Shown: piece by piece, positions 1 through 10,987 of the stretch
How the letters are laid out: each line of letters begins with the position of its first letter
How positions within the stretch are numbered: the first letter of the stretch is position 1
Notes under the pieces: model-generated
What the model was told of the DNA's origin: nothing
The model's database searches: none
What the model saw: the letters and a program-made list of their open reading frames with translations, nothing else
Position numbers and translations under genes: made by a program
From: Tethya wilhelma
Lineage: Eukaryota; Porifera; Demospongiae; Tethyida; Tethyidae
DNA length: 64,000 bases
Assembly (NCBI GenBank): GCA_964030475.1
Contig: CAXIPT010000003.1
Location: forward strand, 3,219,720 to 3,283,719
Direction: 5' to 3'

Positions 1-3000
1 TCATATTGCTACAGAAACAGTTTGCTACCTGGTTCAAATGTTGTTCCCTGAGTGAGTCGTTCTCCCTGGCCAGCTGCTCCACCTTCCCCTCCAGCTCGGT
101 CCTCATCTCGTGGCTCACATGATCTCTTTGACGGAGAGTCTCCAGTTCCATCTTTAAAACATCAACCTCCTTTGTCTTGGCCACACCCACTGACTCCACC
201 TCTTTCAGTTTCACTTGCAATGTTGTGAGCTCAGTATCCTATCAAACACATCTTTCATTATACCCCCCTGTCTCTCTCCCTCACACACTCTCACTCACCT
301 TGCTCTGCAGCTCTCGGTTGGTGGTACTGCTCAAAGTGTGCCCGGCATTCTCCAGGAGCTTCACCTTGAGGCTCAGTTCCTCCACTGCTCTCTGAGAGTC
401 ACTGTACTTGATGGTCAGCTCCTCCAACTCTTGGGTGCGAGTTCGAAGGTCAGCCTGTCGCTGTGAGAATGTTCGTTCCAGCTGCAGTCTCTTGGCTGTG
501 GTGTCAGCCTGATGGGTGCGGAGGAGACCGTCCATCTCAAGGACCTACAGGTCAACGATCATGAATCAGAATCAGTGGGTGTAACATGATGTAACACAAT
601 ATCTATAGCACTATAGTTAAACTGAACTGAAAAGGTAAATAATGTTGGTCAAAGTGAACTCAAAGCGTTAAGAGTCAAATGAACTGTAAAAGAATTCAGT
701 GAACACATATCACATGACTGTGACCCTGCCTCACCTGCTGTGCCCTCTTAGCCAGCTCCTGCTGCATGTGAGCGATGGTGTCCTCCATCTCTTTCTCCCT
801 CTGCTCTACCCTTGTCTCATCGTCGGCCATCTTGGAGTGGTAGCCTTCTACTTCACTCTTTAGCTGTTTCACCTGTGACCTCAGAGCCACTAGCTCTCTG
901 TCCCCTTCTTCCCTCAGCTGCAGTTCAATATGGTGCTTCATTTCAGCCGCCTCCAGCTTGCACTGAAGATCCTCCATCTTGCCTCGCAGCTGTCCCATCT
1001 CCACCAGGAGTCTCTGCTTCTCCTCACGCCCAGCTCCTTCGTCTCGCTCGTACTCACGACACCTCTCCTCCATCGCCATGACGACACCTTCCAGCCGCTC
1101 AACCTCACTCTTACACTTGGTCATCTCCTTCAACTTGTCTTGCTGCTCACTGATCTTGGAGGAGTAGCTGGCCAGCTCATGGTTGGCCTGCTCCACCTGG
1201 TGCAGCAATGACTGCCTCACTGTCTCACTGTGCTCCAGGCTCTGCCTTATTTCAGTTTCCACTCGTCTCCATGACAACTGGCCTCTCTGCAGCTCACTCC
1301 TGGTGTCCATCACCTCCCTCTGGAGTGAGGTCGCTAGCTCCGTCTTCTTCAGCAGCTGACGCTGTGATTGTTCCAACTCATGAGAAAGAACCTCCACCTA
1401 CAATTGGGAGGGGCAGTACATACCATTGTTGCTAGGCAACCAATGATAGGCATGTATACCGTATAGCTCCAAATTTTCGTGGTACAATATTTCCGTGAAT
1501 TTCGTGATTTGACCGTATATCACGAAAATTTTCTCCACGTAAATTTAGAAAACCGTATATCGGCAATATAATTTCAGAGATCGTGATTCACGAAAATTAG
1601 CTCAAAACGGCAAAGACAGACTTTTCACGAACTTTTTGAACCACGAAAATTTGGAGCTATACGGTATACCTGTTGTTTCAACTGGTCAGCCTCTGTTCTA
1701 TGATGTTGTGTGGCTTCCTCAACACGGGTCACATGACCTGTCAACTCATTGCGACACTCCTCCAGTGCCTGTTCCAACTGGGCGACTCTATCGCTGCCAT
1801 CCTTCACCTCCGTGTGGAGCCACTGGGTGGCCTCGGAGTAGGAGGACCTCTCCTGGTCCAGCTGCCTCTGGAGGGAGGACACCCTCTCAGACAGACCAGC
1901 ACTCTCGGACACAGCGGCTGCAGGCACAGAGACAAATGATAGAGTAAATCATTGCAAATATCTGGTAAGTATATATGTACATAATACACACATAATTTAA
2001 TAATGTAATATGTAATCTATAATATTCTTATGTTATGCATTATTGTAGGTGCATATCTATATATGCTTGTACTTCTATGTTAGTAGTTTGTAACAAGCTC
2101 ACTAACTCACGCTACCTTTCAACTCTCCCTTGCATTTCACCATCATCTTCTCCAGTGTCAAGTTCTCAGCTCTCAGTTTCTCCAGCTGTTCACTCAGCTC
2201 TGAACACTGTCTTGTGTGGAGAGCCCGGGCACGGCCCAGCTCATTGGCCACACTCTCTCTCAGCTCCTTCTTCAACATGCTCACAGAGGACCTCTCTCGT
2301 GACAGCTCTGTCCTCAGGTCAGTCAGCTCCTTCACATAGGCTTGGGCCGACTGGGTCTTGTCCGCCAGCTGCTGCTCCAGGAGGGTCACCTAACGCAGGA
2401 GAGAGACAACGACTAGTGAAGGGACAGATAGTGCTTGTTTAATTAAATATATTGTTATTGTTTTTGTCTAGTCCCACACCACCACTTGTTTCTGTTCATG
2501 TTTGCTTGCATTGCTGTTGGTCACTTTACTTTTGTTTGCTTTACTTTCTGATCAGTCTTTGCAATAGCTCATGCTAGCTGACTGTTCCATTGCTACTCTC
2601 ATTGGAAAGATTTAAAAAAAAACAAAAAAACTGGTAAACCATATAGTGGATAAATTTGGCGGGCTTAAAATTTAGCAAATCCCATTTTAACATGATTGGC
2701 AATTTTAAATTGATGATTTAATTCTACACACTGCATTGTTTATATGTGCGCACGACCCACGTACATATAAAACTGTTAGGTGATTTTTAATTTGGCGATT
2801 TGATAGTTTGAAAAGTGACTACCAAATCAGTACACTCACTGCAAAAGTACACAAGCCAGTGCATAAAATTTAATACACGGGTATGGAAGCATGGAACATG
2901 TATGTATGGAAATGTGACAGGTGCTGAATATTCATACCTCCTTTTGTAGTTGTCTGATTTTAGCCTGAGCCCTCTCCACCTCGGCACTGGGAGAGGTGAA

Positions 3001-4000
3001 TGGAGACACTCCACTCCTAGCAACACCTTCGCCTGCCGAACCACCAGTGAATGGGACACTGCCATTTTGTCTCTCAGCATCACGGACCGACCCTGGTGGC
3101 TTCCCCTTCACAGCCTCTCCCTCAGACGAGGCTCTATTGGCCGCCAAGAATGATGATGCACTGCTGGACTTCAACGGGTACTGCTTGTGGGTGGAGTTTC
3201 TCAGCGAGGGATAACCACTGTCAGTGGTCCTCTTATTAGAGGAGGAGAGAGGTTGGTAGTCTCTGGACTTCAGTGATTTGTAGCACTCAAAGCTATCCCC
3301 AATCCTAGGCTGTCGACCGTTGGTAGCCGAACCTGATAGCGGCCTGTGCTTGAACAGTGATGTGTGAGGGTTGGAGAGTGATGTGTGAGGGTTGGAGAGT
3401 GATGTGTGAGGGTTGGAGGGTGTGTGATGGTAGTGGCGAGGATTAGCAGTAGAGAATTCTCGTGCTGATTGAGTTGATCTGACGCTGTTCAAACTGGATG
3501 TGCTCTCACTGAGGTGAGACTGACTCAGGAGTGTGCTGTTGGCCAACGGAGTTACTGTTAATGATATGGTGGGCTTTAAATGGGAACCATTCTGAGTGGC
3601 AGTAGCAGATGTGGCTGGATGATGATTGGTGGAGAGGTTTTGGAAGGAAGACGACTGGATGAATGAGAGAGAGAGAGTAGCTTTTTGAATCAAAGGAAGA
3701 TAAATACATATACCTACCTTGTGAAGGTGTATGGTGCTGGCAGCTGGTGAGGTAGTTCTACTGCTTCTCTCGGTTGAACAGGCTTCTTTGAGACGTCTGC
3801 AGGGAGAGAGATACCATCTCCTAACATCTTTACATGTCTAGCCGTGGGTCTACTCACCTACACTCCTCCTGCACATCATCAAGCTGCTTCTCAAGAGACT
3901 GACGTTTCAATCTCCACACATCTTTCTCCTTCTCTTGCTGACTCAGCAACTGTTCCAACTTGGAAGGACCAGCTGTACTAGTTCCCTACAACACACACAN

Positions 4001-4095
<95 letters not shown>

Positions 4096-4901
4096 AGAGA
4101 TGAACCAGCACCAGGTTTATTTAAGAGTCTGATCCTCCATTCCATACTCCATACCTTGGCTAGTGTCTCCTGCCTGGCTCTGACCTGTGCCTCCAGGTGC
4201 ACTGGCTGGCCACCAGGAGGGGCAGCTGCTGATGAAGAGGTTGACTTTTCCTTCACCAGCTCACCACGCAGGGAGTTGATCTACAAAAGAGAAAGGAACA
4301 TCACTGAAACAGTTTTCTTGAAATTGCTAATTAATTTAAATACCCACTAAAATTAAATGTTTGAGAAAGTAATACATACAAATAGAGATTTAGAAGAAAG
4401 TTTTTTTGATTGCTAAAATTAAAAGGTGCCAAATCTGCTTTGCTTTAAATCTGCTAAAATTAGTACCCACGAATAATACTATGTCCTTAGGGTAACTAAT
4501 TAGCTCTATATCAGATAATGATATCAATTTAAAGTATACCCACAATGAAATGACCCACCTACCTCAGAGCTGGCCTCCAGCAGACTGTGGGAGGTATCCT
4601 CTAGGTTAGATATCAGTCGGTGGTTTTGAGTGACAAGACGAGAGTTCTCGTCCCTGAGCTGACTCAGCTGCTGCTGGAGGGAAGACTGGAGGAGAAGACA
4701 TTCATCAGTGAATCATTCTTCAATATGTGCTGTTGGATATTCTCCAATTTGGAGCATACCTGGTGGGTGGGGACATTAGCAGTGCTACCGCTGTGAGGTC
4801 TACTTGGTCTGATGTGACCGCCATCTGTGGACCCTCTCTGACTTCTCTTGGAATGAACACTTTATGAGCAGGACCAAGTATAATTTTCATAGTATGTGTG
4901 T

Positions 4902-4966
<65 letters not shown>

Positions 4967-5069
4967 TTTGTGAGCTATTGAAATTATGAAATTTGCTAAT
5001 ATTCTCTCACCTGACAGTGGCTGGTTTATCCTTCAAGATGGAGGAGGTTTTGCTGGTGTTCTTGGACAT
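1..5069 (-). CDS. Large coiled-coil protein, C-terminus beyond window start
   Basis: Multi-exon minus-strand gene with start codon at 5069 (protein begins MSKNTSKTSSILKDK). Exons joined by GT-AG introns lie near 4760-4847, 4565-4686, 4153-4280, 3859-3987, 3720-3796, 2940-3656, 2105-2390, 1680-1918, 734-1396, 301-543 and 33-180; the gene continues past base 1. A short basic and Ser-rich head is followed by a first coiled coil, a low-complexity Ser/Thr/His region of about 240 residues (2940-3656) with a SNPHTSL tandem repeat, then a long Glu/Gln/Leu-rich coiled coil. I see no other domain. It resembles centrosomal or golgin-type coiled-coil proteins only in composition, so I do not name it. It diverges from the SHIPPO gene across about 190 bp. 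Confidence 0.75.
1428..1440. promoter_or_regulatory. Possible RFX/X-box motif in intron
   Basis: GTTGCTAGGCAAC, an inverted-repeat RFX-type half-site pair, followed directly by CAAT. It lies in an intron of the coiled-coil gene just upstream of a MITE. The motif match is seen; a function in this location is only a possibility. Confidence 0.3.
1454..1669. mobile_element. Palindromic MITE with near-perfect terminal inverted repeats
   Basis: A 216-bp element in an intron. The left end reads GTATACCGTATAGCTCCAAA and the right end is its reverse complement; inversion symmetry extends about 27 bp each side (including the ATTTTCGTGG core). The interior holds further copies of the CACGAAAAT motif. 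No coding capacity. The GTATAC ends are compatible with TA target duplication as in Tc1/mariner-type MITEs, which is inference. A degenerate relative sits at 53986-54201. Confidence 0.8.
3358..3420. repeat. 21-bp coding tandem repeat, 3 copies
   Basis: A 21-bp unit (unit starts gatgtgtgagggttggagag) is repeated three times within the coiled-coil gene exon and encodes the heptapeptide SNPHTSL three times. Confidence 0.85.
3978..4092. repeat. (CA)n microsatellite with an N
   Basis: About 110 bp of CA dinucleotides in an intron of the coiled-coil gene, interrupted by a single N at 3989 that probably marks a contig join. Confidence 0.9.
4907..4964. repeat. (TG)n microsatellite
   Basis: A TG dinucleotide run in an intron of the coiled-coil gene with one GC interruption. 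Confidence 0.9.
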
Positions 5070-5210
5070 CTTCAGAGCCTTCTAGCTGGACAAACACACC
5101 TGTCTCTCCCCTCGGTAGCTACCAGGCAGAGCTTGTGGCTACCGCATTTCCACTCACATCTATGGATTCAACTTGAGCAAGCAAAAGGGTTAACATTTCA
5201 ATTAGCTGTA

Positions 5211-5218
5211 TGACGTCA
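5211..5218. promoter_or_regulatory. Palindromic CRE (TGACGTCA) in divergent promoter
   Basis: Perfect TGACGTCA palindrome, the full CREB/ATF site, in the roughly 190-bp gap between the divergent start codons of the coiled-coil gene (5069, minus) and the SHIPPO gene (5263, plus), 45 bp upstream of the latter. Seen in sequence; use as a shared promoter element is inference. Confidence 0.5.
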
Positions 5219-5262
5219 TAGTCAAGTTGGTGGGAGTGGCATTTTCTGTGCATGAAAAGCTG

Positions 5263-6459
5263 ATGGCTGGATCTTCCCCGTTTAAAGATCCTGCTCGCAG
5301 TTTCAGTCCTCTGGGTAGACCAATGAGGAAGCCGAAGAAAGTTGTAATGAGATTAGCAAGGTATTCGTTTTACATGCATTGATTGTGGGTGGGGCTGAGC
5401 ATGCTCAGATGCAGAAGAGAACTGATGCAGTGATTATGATTTTTTTTCCAGTCTCAGCTCAACTCCCAGAAGTGAGTTGGAGGACTACCTCGTTATAGAG
5501 AGACCCACCAGAGCATGGAAGTACATGAGTGAGTCTACACCAATATAAGCATTTTGTTTGAGACATAAAAATAACTATTCAAGTGTTTCTTTAACCACAT
5601 AATGTTGGTGTTTGCAGGTCCCCAGGAGAGAACAGAGTCCAGGCCTCCCATTCTTGGTGATCTAGATGGTCCCACCCCATGTACCTACTCTGTGAGACCA
5701 CAGCAACTGACAGTCGGAGGGACAAAGATCAACCCAAAGACAAAATACAAACGAGGTACACGTTCTGTCATGTTGTTGCAATAGTGTGCAAGATACTAAT
5801 TTCAATTGCCTTCTGTTCAGATGCTCTGCCTTATCCCAATACTGAGATATGGACACATAACGTTTGTGTCTCTGGAAAGGTAATTTAAAATGCTGACACA
5901 GCATTCATTGACAGCAACAAGTGTATGTAGTTAGCACACTTCTCTCATGCAATGTGTGTGTGTATGTAGTGTCCAGGCCCAACAAGATACAGACCAGCAA
6001 ATGTGCTTGGAAGAAACTGCCCCACTAAACAAGATGCCCCTGCATTCACCATGGGTCACAGGAAGACCATGGCCATGGCAAGAAGAGGTGAGTTCAAACT
6101 TAATACTTAAAACTTGACATAAACCAATTACTTGATTGATTTAATCACAGGAGCTGACAAAGAACCAGCTCCCAATTCTTACTTCACTGCACAGTCCCTG
6201 GAACACACCTTCACCAGTTACCCATCCTTCACCATGGGAACCAGGAATGATCGCAAGAGATCCAGTGAGTTGGTTATGCCATAGATGTAAGATATTCTCA
6301 CCCTACACCGTCAAAATATTACCCTATTACCCCTGGTTACTGATGATACTATTGCATGCAGCCTCCACCCCTGGACCTGCTCACTACCACCCAAACTACT
6401 CCACTACCCAGTACACTAGCCCATCATTTTCTTTCAGATACAGAACAGCAACAGTTTGA
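5263..6459 (+). CDS. SHIPPO-repeat protein, outer dense fibre 3 / CIMAP-like
   Basis: Seven exons (5263-5360, 5452-5528, 5618-5757, 5821-5879, 5970-6087, 6151-6264, 6362-6459), all GT-AG, give about 230 residues. It carries the Pro-Gly-Pro repeats of the SHIPPO family: GPTPCTY, CPGPTRYRP and STPGPAHY, with interspersed PAFTMG and PSFTMG segments. SHIPPO proteins (ODF3/CIMAP1, found in sperm tails and inside ciliary doublet microtubules) are of similar length, so this is probably complete. The start at 5263 opens a continuous frame into exon 2; an ATG at 5252 stops after two codons. The exact ortholog within the ODF3/CIMAP group is not resolved. Confidence 0.85.
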
Positions 6460-6604
6460 AGTGAACAAATAGTGCAACAATATTACTATTTACAACAATC
6501 TTTGTACAGTCTAATAGTTGTCTACGTTTTTGACATAAAAAGTACAATCAAGTCAAATGGTTATTAGTCTTAACCACTGATTAAAGGGGCATGACATTTA
6601 ATCC

Positions 6605-7952
6605 TCATGGAGTGGATGCTGGCAGGACCGACTTGTCCAAATCGTTAAAGTAAGGATGCTTCATGGCTGCCTTGGCTGAGATACGAGAGCCAGGATTGTA
6701 CAGGAGCATTTGCTACAGATAACAGAAGACACACACAAACCACTGTCATTGAAGCAAACCAAACCAACTGGGGGTTGTCTACACACAGTCTGATGTGGGC
6801 TGTACTTGCACGAAATCAGCCAACCACTAATATGTAGACCACATTAAATCATCTCTTCACACTCACCTCGAGGAGATCACAGCCTGAGCTTTCTAGCTTG
6901 GGTACCACTTGAGAGAGAGGTTTGCTACTCCATTGAGGGAAGTTTGGCTTGAAGTCTGGCAGCTCTTCAACTCCAGGCCACACAGTATTATTAGGAGTGC
7001 CCAGCACCCTATTGAAATAGAGAGACATAGTGTAGTGTCTTTACTGTGTAGAGAGAATAATTTTTGTTGTAATCTCACCTGAATATTCTAAACAGCTGGT
7101 CAATTTCAGAGTCTCCGTGAAACAGAGGTCTCTTGTTGACCATTTCTGCAAATATACAAGCAATACTCCACACATCCACTGGGCAGGAGTAGCGCTGTGA
7201 GCCAAGGAGGACCTCGGGTGCACGATACCACAGCGTCACAACCTGAAAGCAGATAAAATGTTTATGCTTGTAATCTTTAATTTTTCTTTTGCCAAGTAAA
7301 GTGCCAACCTCATGGGTGTAGGCTCTGACAGGGATTCCAAATGGTCTGCCTAGACCAAAGTCGGCTAGTTTGATGGCACCATCCTTATCAATGAGAAGAT
7401 TCTGTGGCTTCAAGTCACGGTGTAGAACTCTTCTTGAATGACAGAACACAATGCCTTGCAGTATTTGGTATGTGTAACTCTGGTAAATGGAAAGATATTG
7501 AACACATTATAAACACACTAGGCAATTTTTAAAACTAGGACAGACCTTAACCAGTAGAGGGTCCATGTCTCTATCTAAAGTGTCCATGTACTTTTTCAAG
7601 TCCATTTGCATGAATTCAAACACCAGATAAAGCCTGCACGACTTGCCATCATCATAGTGAAGAATGTCTTCAAGTCTAGAGTTCAAAAAAGGTCACAAAT
7701 CATACTGATAAATAATTTATTCATGAGAAAGCATTTTTTTTCACAAACTCACAGCACAATATTAGGATGTCTCAGTTCTTTGAGAAGTGAAATTTCTCTG
7801 ATAGCAGTGCTGGGCACCCCTTCTTCCTCTGACTCAAGGCGAATCTTTTTCAGTGCGGCTAGTTTGCCCGACTTTTTGTGTCTGGCTTTGTATACCACTC
7901 CATAGGTACCCTCGCCTATCTTCTCAATCTTTGTATAGTCGTCTACTGACAT
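6605..7952 (-). CDS. CDK1: Cyclin-dependent kinase 1
   Basis: Six exons (7753-7952, 7546-7675, 7309-7479, 7079-7242, about 6867-7010, about 6605-6712) encode a full kinase of about 300 residues. Key elements in order: glycine loop GEGTYG with the inhibitory Thr-Tyr pair, PSTAIRE helix in the CDK1 context [19 protein letters not shown] (CDK2 has TETEG), catalytic [11 protein letters not shown], activation segment YTHEVVTLWYR, then [13 protein letters not shown] and a C-terminal HPYFNDLD. The residue after DFGL is Gly (DFGLGR), where human CDK1 has Ala. This is the only complete copy in the window; the first four exons and most of the fifth recur at 8939-9963. It lies just downstream of syntaxin-6 on the same strand. 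Confidence 0.93.
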
Positions 7953-8030
7953 TTTCTCCGAAATTACCGCTGAAAACGAGTGTGAATCTACAGGCACAAA
8001 AGCTTCTCACTCCTGCTTCTCCCTCCTAGT

Positions 8031-8043
8031 TTCAAATTTTATA
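8031..8043 (-). promoter_or_regulatory. CDK1 TATA-like / CHR-like element
   Basis: On the minus strand TATAAAATTTGAA lies about 80 bp upstream of the CDK1 start codon. TTTGAA matches the CHR motif of cell-cycle promoters, and a GCATGCGC NRF1-like core lies just upstream (8048-8055). The duplicate copy is at 10042-10054. Motif match only. Confidence 0.4.
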
Positions 8044-8183
8044 CTGAGCATGCGCAGTTGGTTAGAAAACAATTTTCATAATGACATCACTGAAATTCGT
8101 TTAATAAGATAGTGCAACAAAATAGTACAGTGGACACAAAACATCGACAGAAACATACACATACACACCTACACAATAAATAC

Positions 8184-8936
8184 TCAGAAGGGAATGAAGA
8201 AAAACACAATTACAATTATCAAAACAAGTACCAGTACCAAAATGGTGATAATTTGACATTTATCTGGAAAGAAGAGTGTGTGTATGTGTACGTGTGTTTA
8301 AAAAGACATTGTCAAACAGTGCACAATCAATCACCGTATGATTCACAACTTACCACCACTCTTTTTGATGGCTTTATTAACTCGTGTTGTAAGTGATCTC
8401 ATTCGAGAGTCTGTGTGTTCCATTTCACGGTCAAACTCTTCCAACATTCTACAAAAAGAGAAAGAAGAAAGGCAACTTGAAACCACCACCAGTCAATGGA
8501 TCAAAAGACTCCTTGTCTGGGCCCTTGGCATGTTTACAACATCCCAGTCTGTTTAGGTTACAAAAGAGACCGCAAGAAGCACACACAACACTTCTCACAA
8601 TACCAACGAAATGAGACCTTATTGTATTTCACATTCCTAGCTAAATACAGTGAACCCGGACGACAGACTAAACCATCCCTCCCTCTCACACTCAACACTC
8701 ACAGCTGCTGCTCATCCAGCTCATCTCCAATGGTCTCTCCCATCTTCTTCAGAGTCTGGACACTTGTACCAACTCTATCTAACTGTTCATCTTGGTGAGC
8801 TATGACCATTTGCTGTTGGTGTCTTTGTTGTTCGATGTAGTCTTGGTTCGACCGCTCCAACTCATCATCCAATCTTGCAAATCTTCCACGAGGTTTCTTT
8901 TCTCTGGCACTGCTTAACAATGACTGTTGAGAGAGA
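8184..8936 (-). pseudogene. Syntaxin-6 3' exons, duplicate fragment
   Basis: Contains only the last three syntaxin-6 exons (SNARE motif and transmembrane segment), identical to 10195-10947. It is cut at the N at 8938 in the middle of the intron tract that precedes the SNARE exon. Interpreted as an assembly duplicate rather than a genuine pseudogene. Confidence 0.85.
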
Positions 8937-8938
8937 AN

Positions 8939-9963
8939 CTCCATTGAGGGAAGTTTGGCTTGAAGTCTGGCAGCTCTTCAACTCCAGGCCACACAGTATT
9001 ATTAGGAGTGCCCAGCACCCTATTGAAATAGAGAGACATAGTGTAGTGTCTTTACTGTGTAGAGAGAATAATTTTTGTTGTAATCTCACCTGAATATTCT
9101 AAACAGCTGGTCAATTTCAGAGTCTCCGTGAAACAGAGGTCTCTTGTTGACCATTTCTGCAAATATACAAGCAATACTCCACACATCCACTGGGCAGGAG
9201 TAGCGCTGTGAGCCAAGGAGGACCTCGGGTGCACGATACCACAGCGTCACAACCTGAAAGCAGATAAAATGTTTATGCTTGTAATCTTTAATTTTTCTTT
9301 TGCCAAGTAAAGTGCCAACCTCATGGGTGTAGGCTCTGACAGGGATTCCAAATGGTCTGCCTAGACCAAAGTCGGCTAGTTTGATGGCACCATCCTTATC
9401 AATGAGAAGATTCTGTGGCTTCAAGTCACGGTGTAGAACTCTTCTTGAATGACAGAACACAATGCCTTGCAGTATTTGGTATGTGTAACTCTGGTAAATG
9501 GAAAGATATTGAACACATTATAAACACACTAGGCAATTTTTAAAACTAGGACAGACCTTAACCAGTAGAGGGTCCATGTCTCTATCTAAAGTGTCCATGT
9601 ACTTTTTCAAGTCCATTTGCATGAATTCAAACACCAGATAAAGCCTGCACGACTTGCCATCATCATAGTGAAGAATGTCTTCAAGTCTAGAGTTCAAAAA
9701 AGGTCACAAATCATACTGATAAATAATTTATTCATGAGAAAGCATTTTTTTTCACAAACTCACAGCACAATATTAGGATGTCTCAGTTCTTTGAGAAGTG
9801 AAATTTCTCTGATAGCAGTGCTGGGCACCCCTTCTTCCTCTGACTCAAGGCGAATCTTTTTCAGTGCGGCTAGTTTGCCCGACTTTTTGTGTCTGGCTTT
9901 GTATACCACTCCATAGGTACCCTCGCCTATCTTCTCAATCTTTGTATAGTCGTCTACTGACAT
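8939..9963 (-). pseudogene. CDK1 5' exons, duplicate fragment
   Basis: Repeats CDK1 exons 1-4 and most of exon 5 exactly, starting inside exon 5 directly after the N at 8938. The start codon of this copy is at 9963. It lacks the C-terminal lobe. Interpreted as an uncollapsed contig overlap. Confidence 0.88.
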
Positions 9964-10944
9964 TTTCTCCGAAATTACCGCTGAAAACGAGTGTGAATCT
10001 ACAGGCACAAAAGCTTCTCACTCCTGCTTCTCCCTCCTAGTTTCAAATTTTATACTGAGCATGCGCAGTTGGTTAGAAAACAATTTTCATAATGACATCA
10101 CTGAAATTCGTTTAATAAGATAGTGCAACAAAATAGTACAGTGGACACAAAACATCGACAGAAACATACACATACACACCTACACAATAAATACTCAGAA
10201 GGGAATGAAGAAAAACACAATTACAATTATCAAAACAAGTACCAGTACCAAAATGGTGATAATTTGACATTTATCTGGAAAGAAGAGTGTGTGTATGTGT
10301 ACGTGTGTTTAAAAAGACATTGTCAAACAGTGCACAATCAATCACCGTATGATTCACAACTTACCACCACTCTTTTTGATGGCTTTATTAACTCGTGTTG
10401 TAAGTGATCTCATTCGAGAGTCTGTGTGTTCCATTTCACGGTCAAACTCTTCCAACATTCTACAAAAAGAGAAAGAAGAAAGGCAACTTGAAACCACCAC
10501 CAGTCAATGGATCAAAAGACTCCTTGTCTGGGCCCTTGGCATGTTTACAACATCCCAGTCTGTTTAGGTTACAAAAGAGACCGCAAGAAGCACACACAAC
10601 ACTTCTCACAATACCAACGAAATGAGACCTTATTGTATTTCACATTCCTAGCTAAATACAGTGAACCCGGACGACAGACTAAACCATCCCTCCCTCTCAC
10701 ACTCAACACTCACAGCTGCTGCTCATCCAGCTCATCTCCAATGGTCTCTCCCATCTTCTTCAGAGTCTGGACACTTGTACCAACTCTATCTAACTGTTCA
10801 TCTTGGTGAGCTATGACCATTTGCTGTTGGTGTCTTTGTTGTTCGATGTAGTCTTGGTTCGACCGCTCCAACTCATCATCCAATCTTGCAAATCTTCCAC
10901 GAGGTTTCTTTTCTCTGGCACTGCTTAACAATGACTGTTGAGAG

Positions 10945-10947
<3 letters not shown>
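8939..10947. repeat. 2009-bp direct duplicate, copy 2
   Basis: Second copy of 6928-8936. On its high-coordinate side it continues into the TG tract and the upstream exons of syntaxin-6, as a genuine chromosomal copy should. Confidence 0.95.

Positions 10948-10987
<40 letters not shown>

Larger units (their letters stand above)
6928..8936. repeat. 2009-bp direct duplicate, copy 1
   Basis: This block recurs at 8939-10947 with an offset of exactly 2011 bp; all translated stretches in the two copies that I compared are identical. Copy 1 ends in the GA run next to the single N at 8938, and copy 2 starts immediately after it, mid-exon of CDK1. Between them the two copies split one CDK1 and one syntaxin-6 gene. 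That is the pattern of two overlapping contigs placed end to end, so a real tandem duplication is unlikely. Confidence 0.95.

Noticed and set aside
8939..9963. A second CDK1 gene
   Set aside because: It appears identical to the first over its whole length, starts mid-exon at an N and lacks the C-lobe; an uncollapsed contig overlap explains it.
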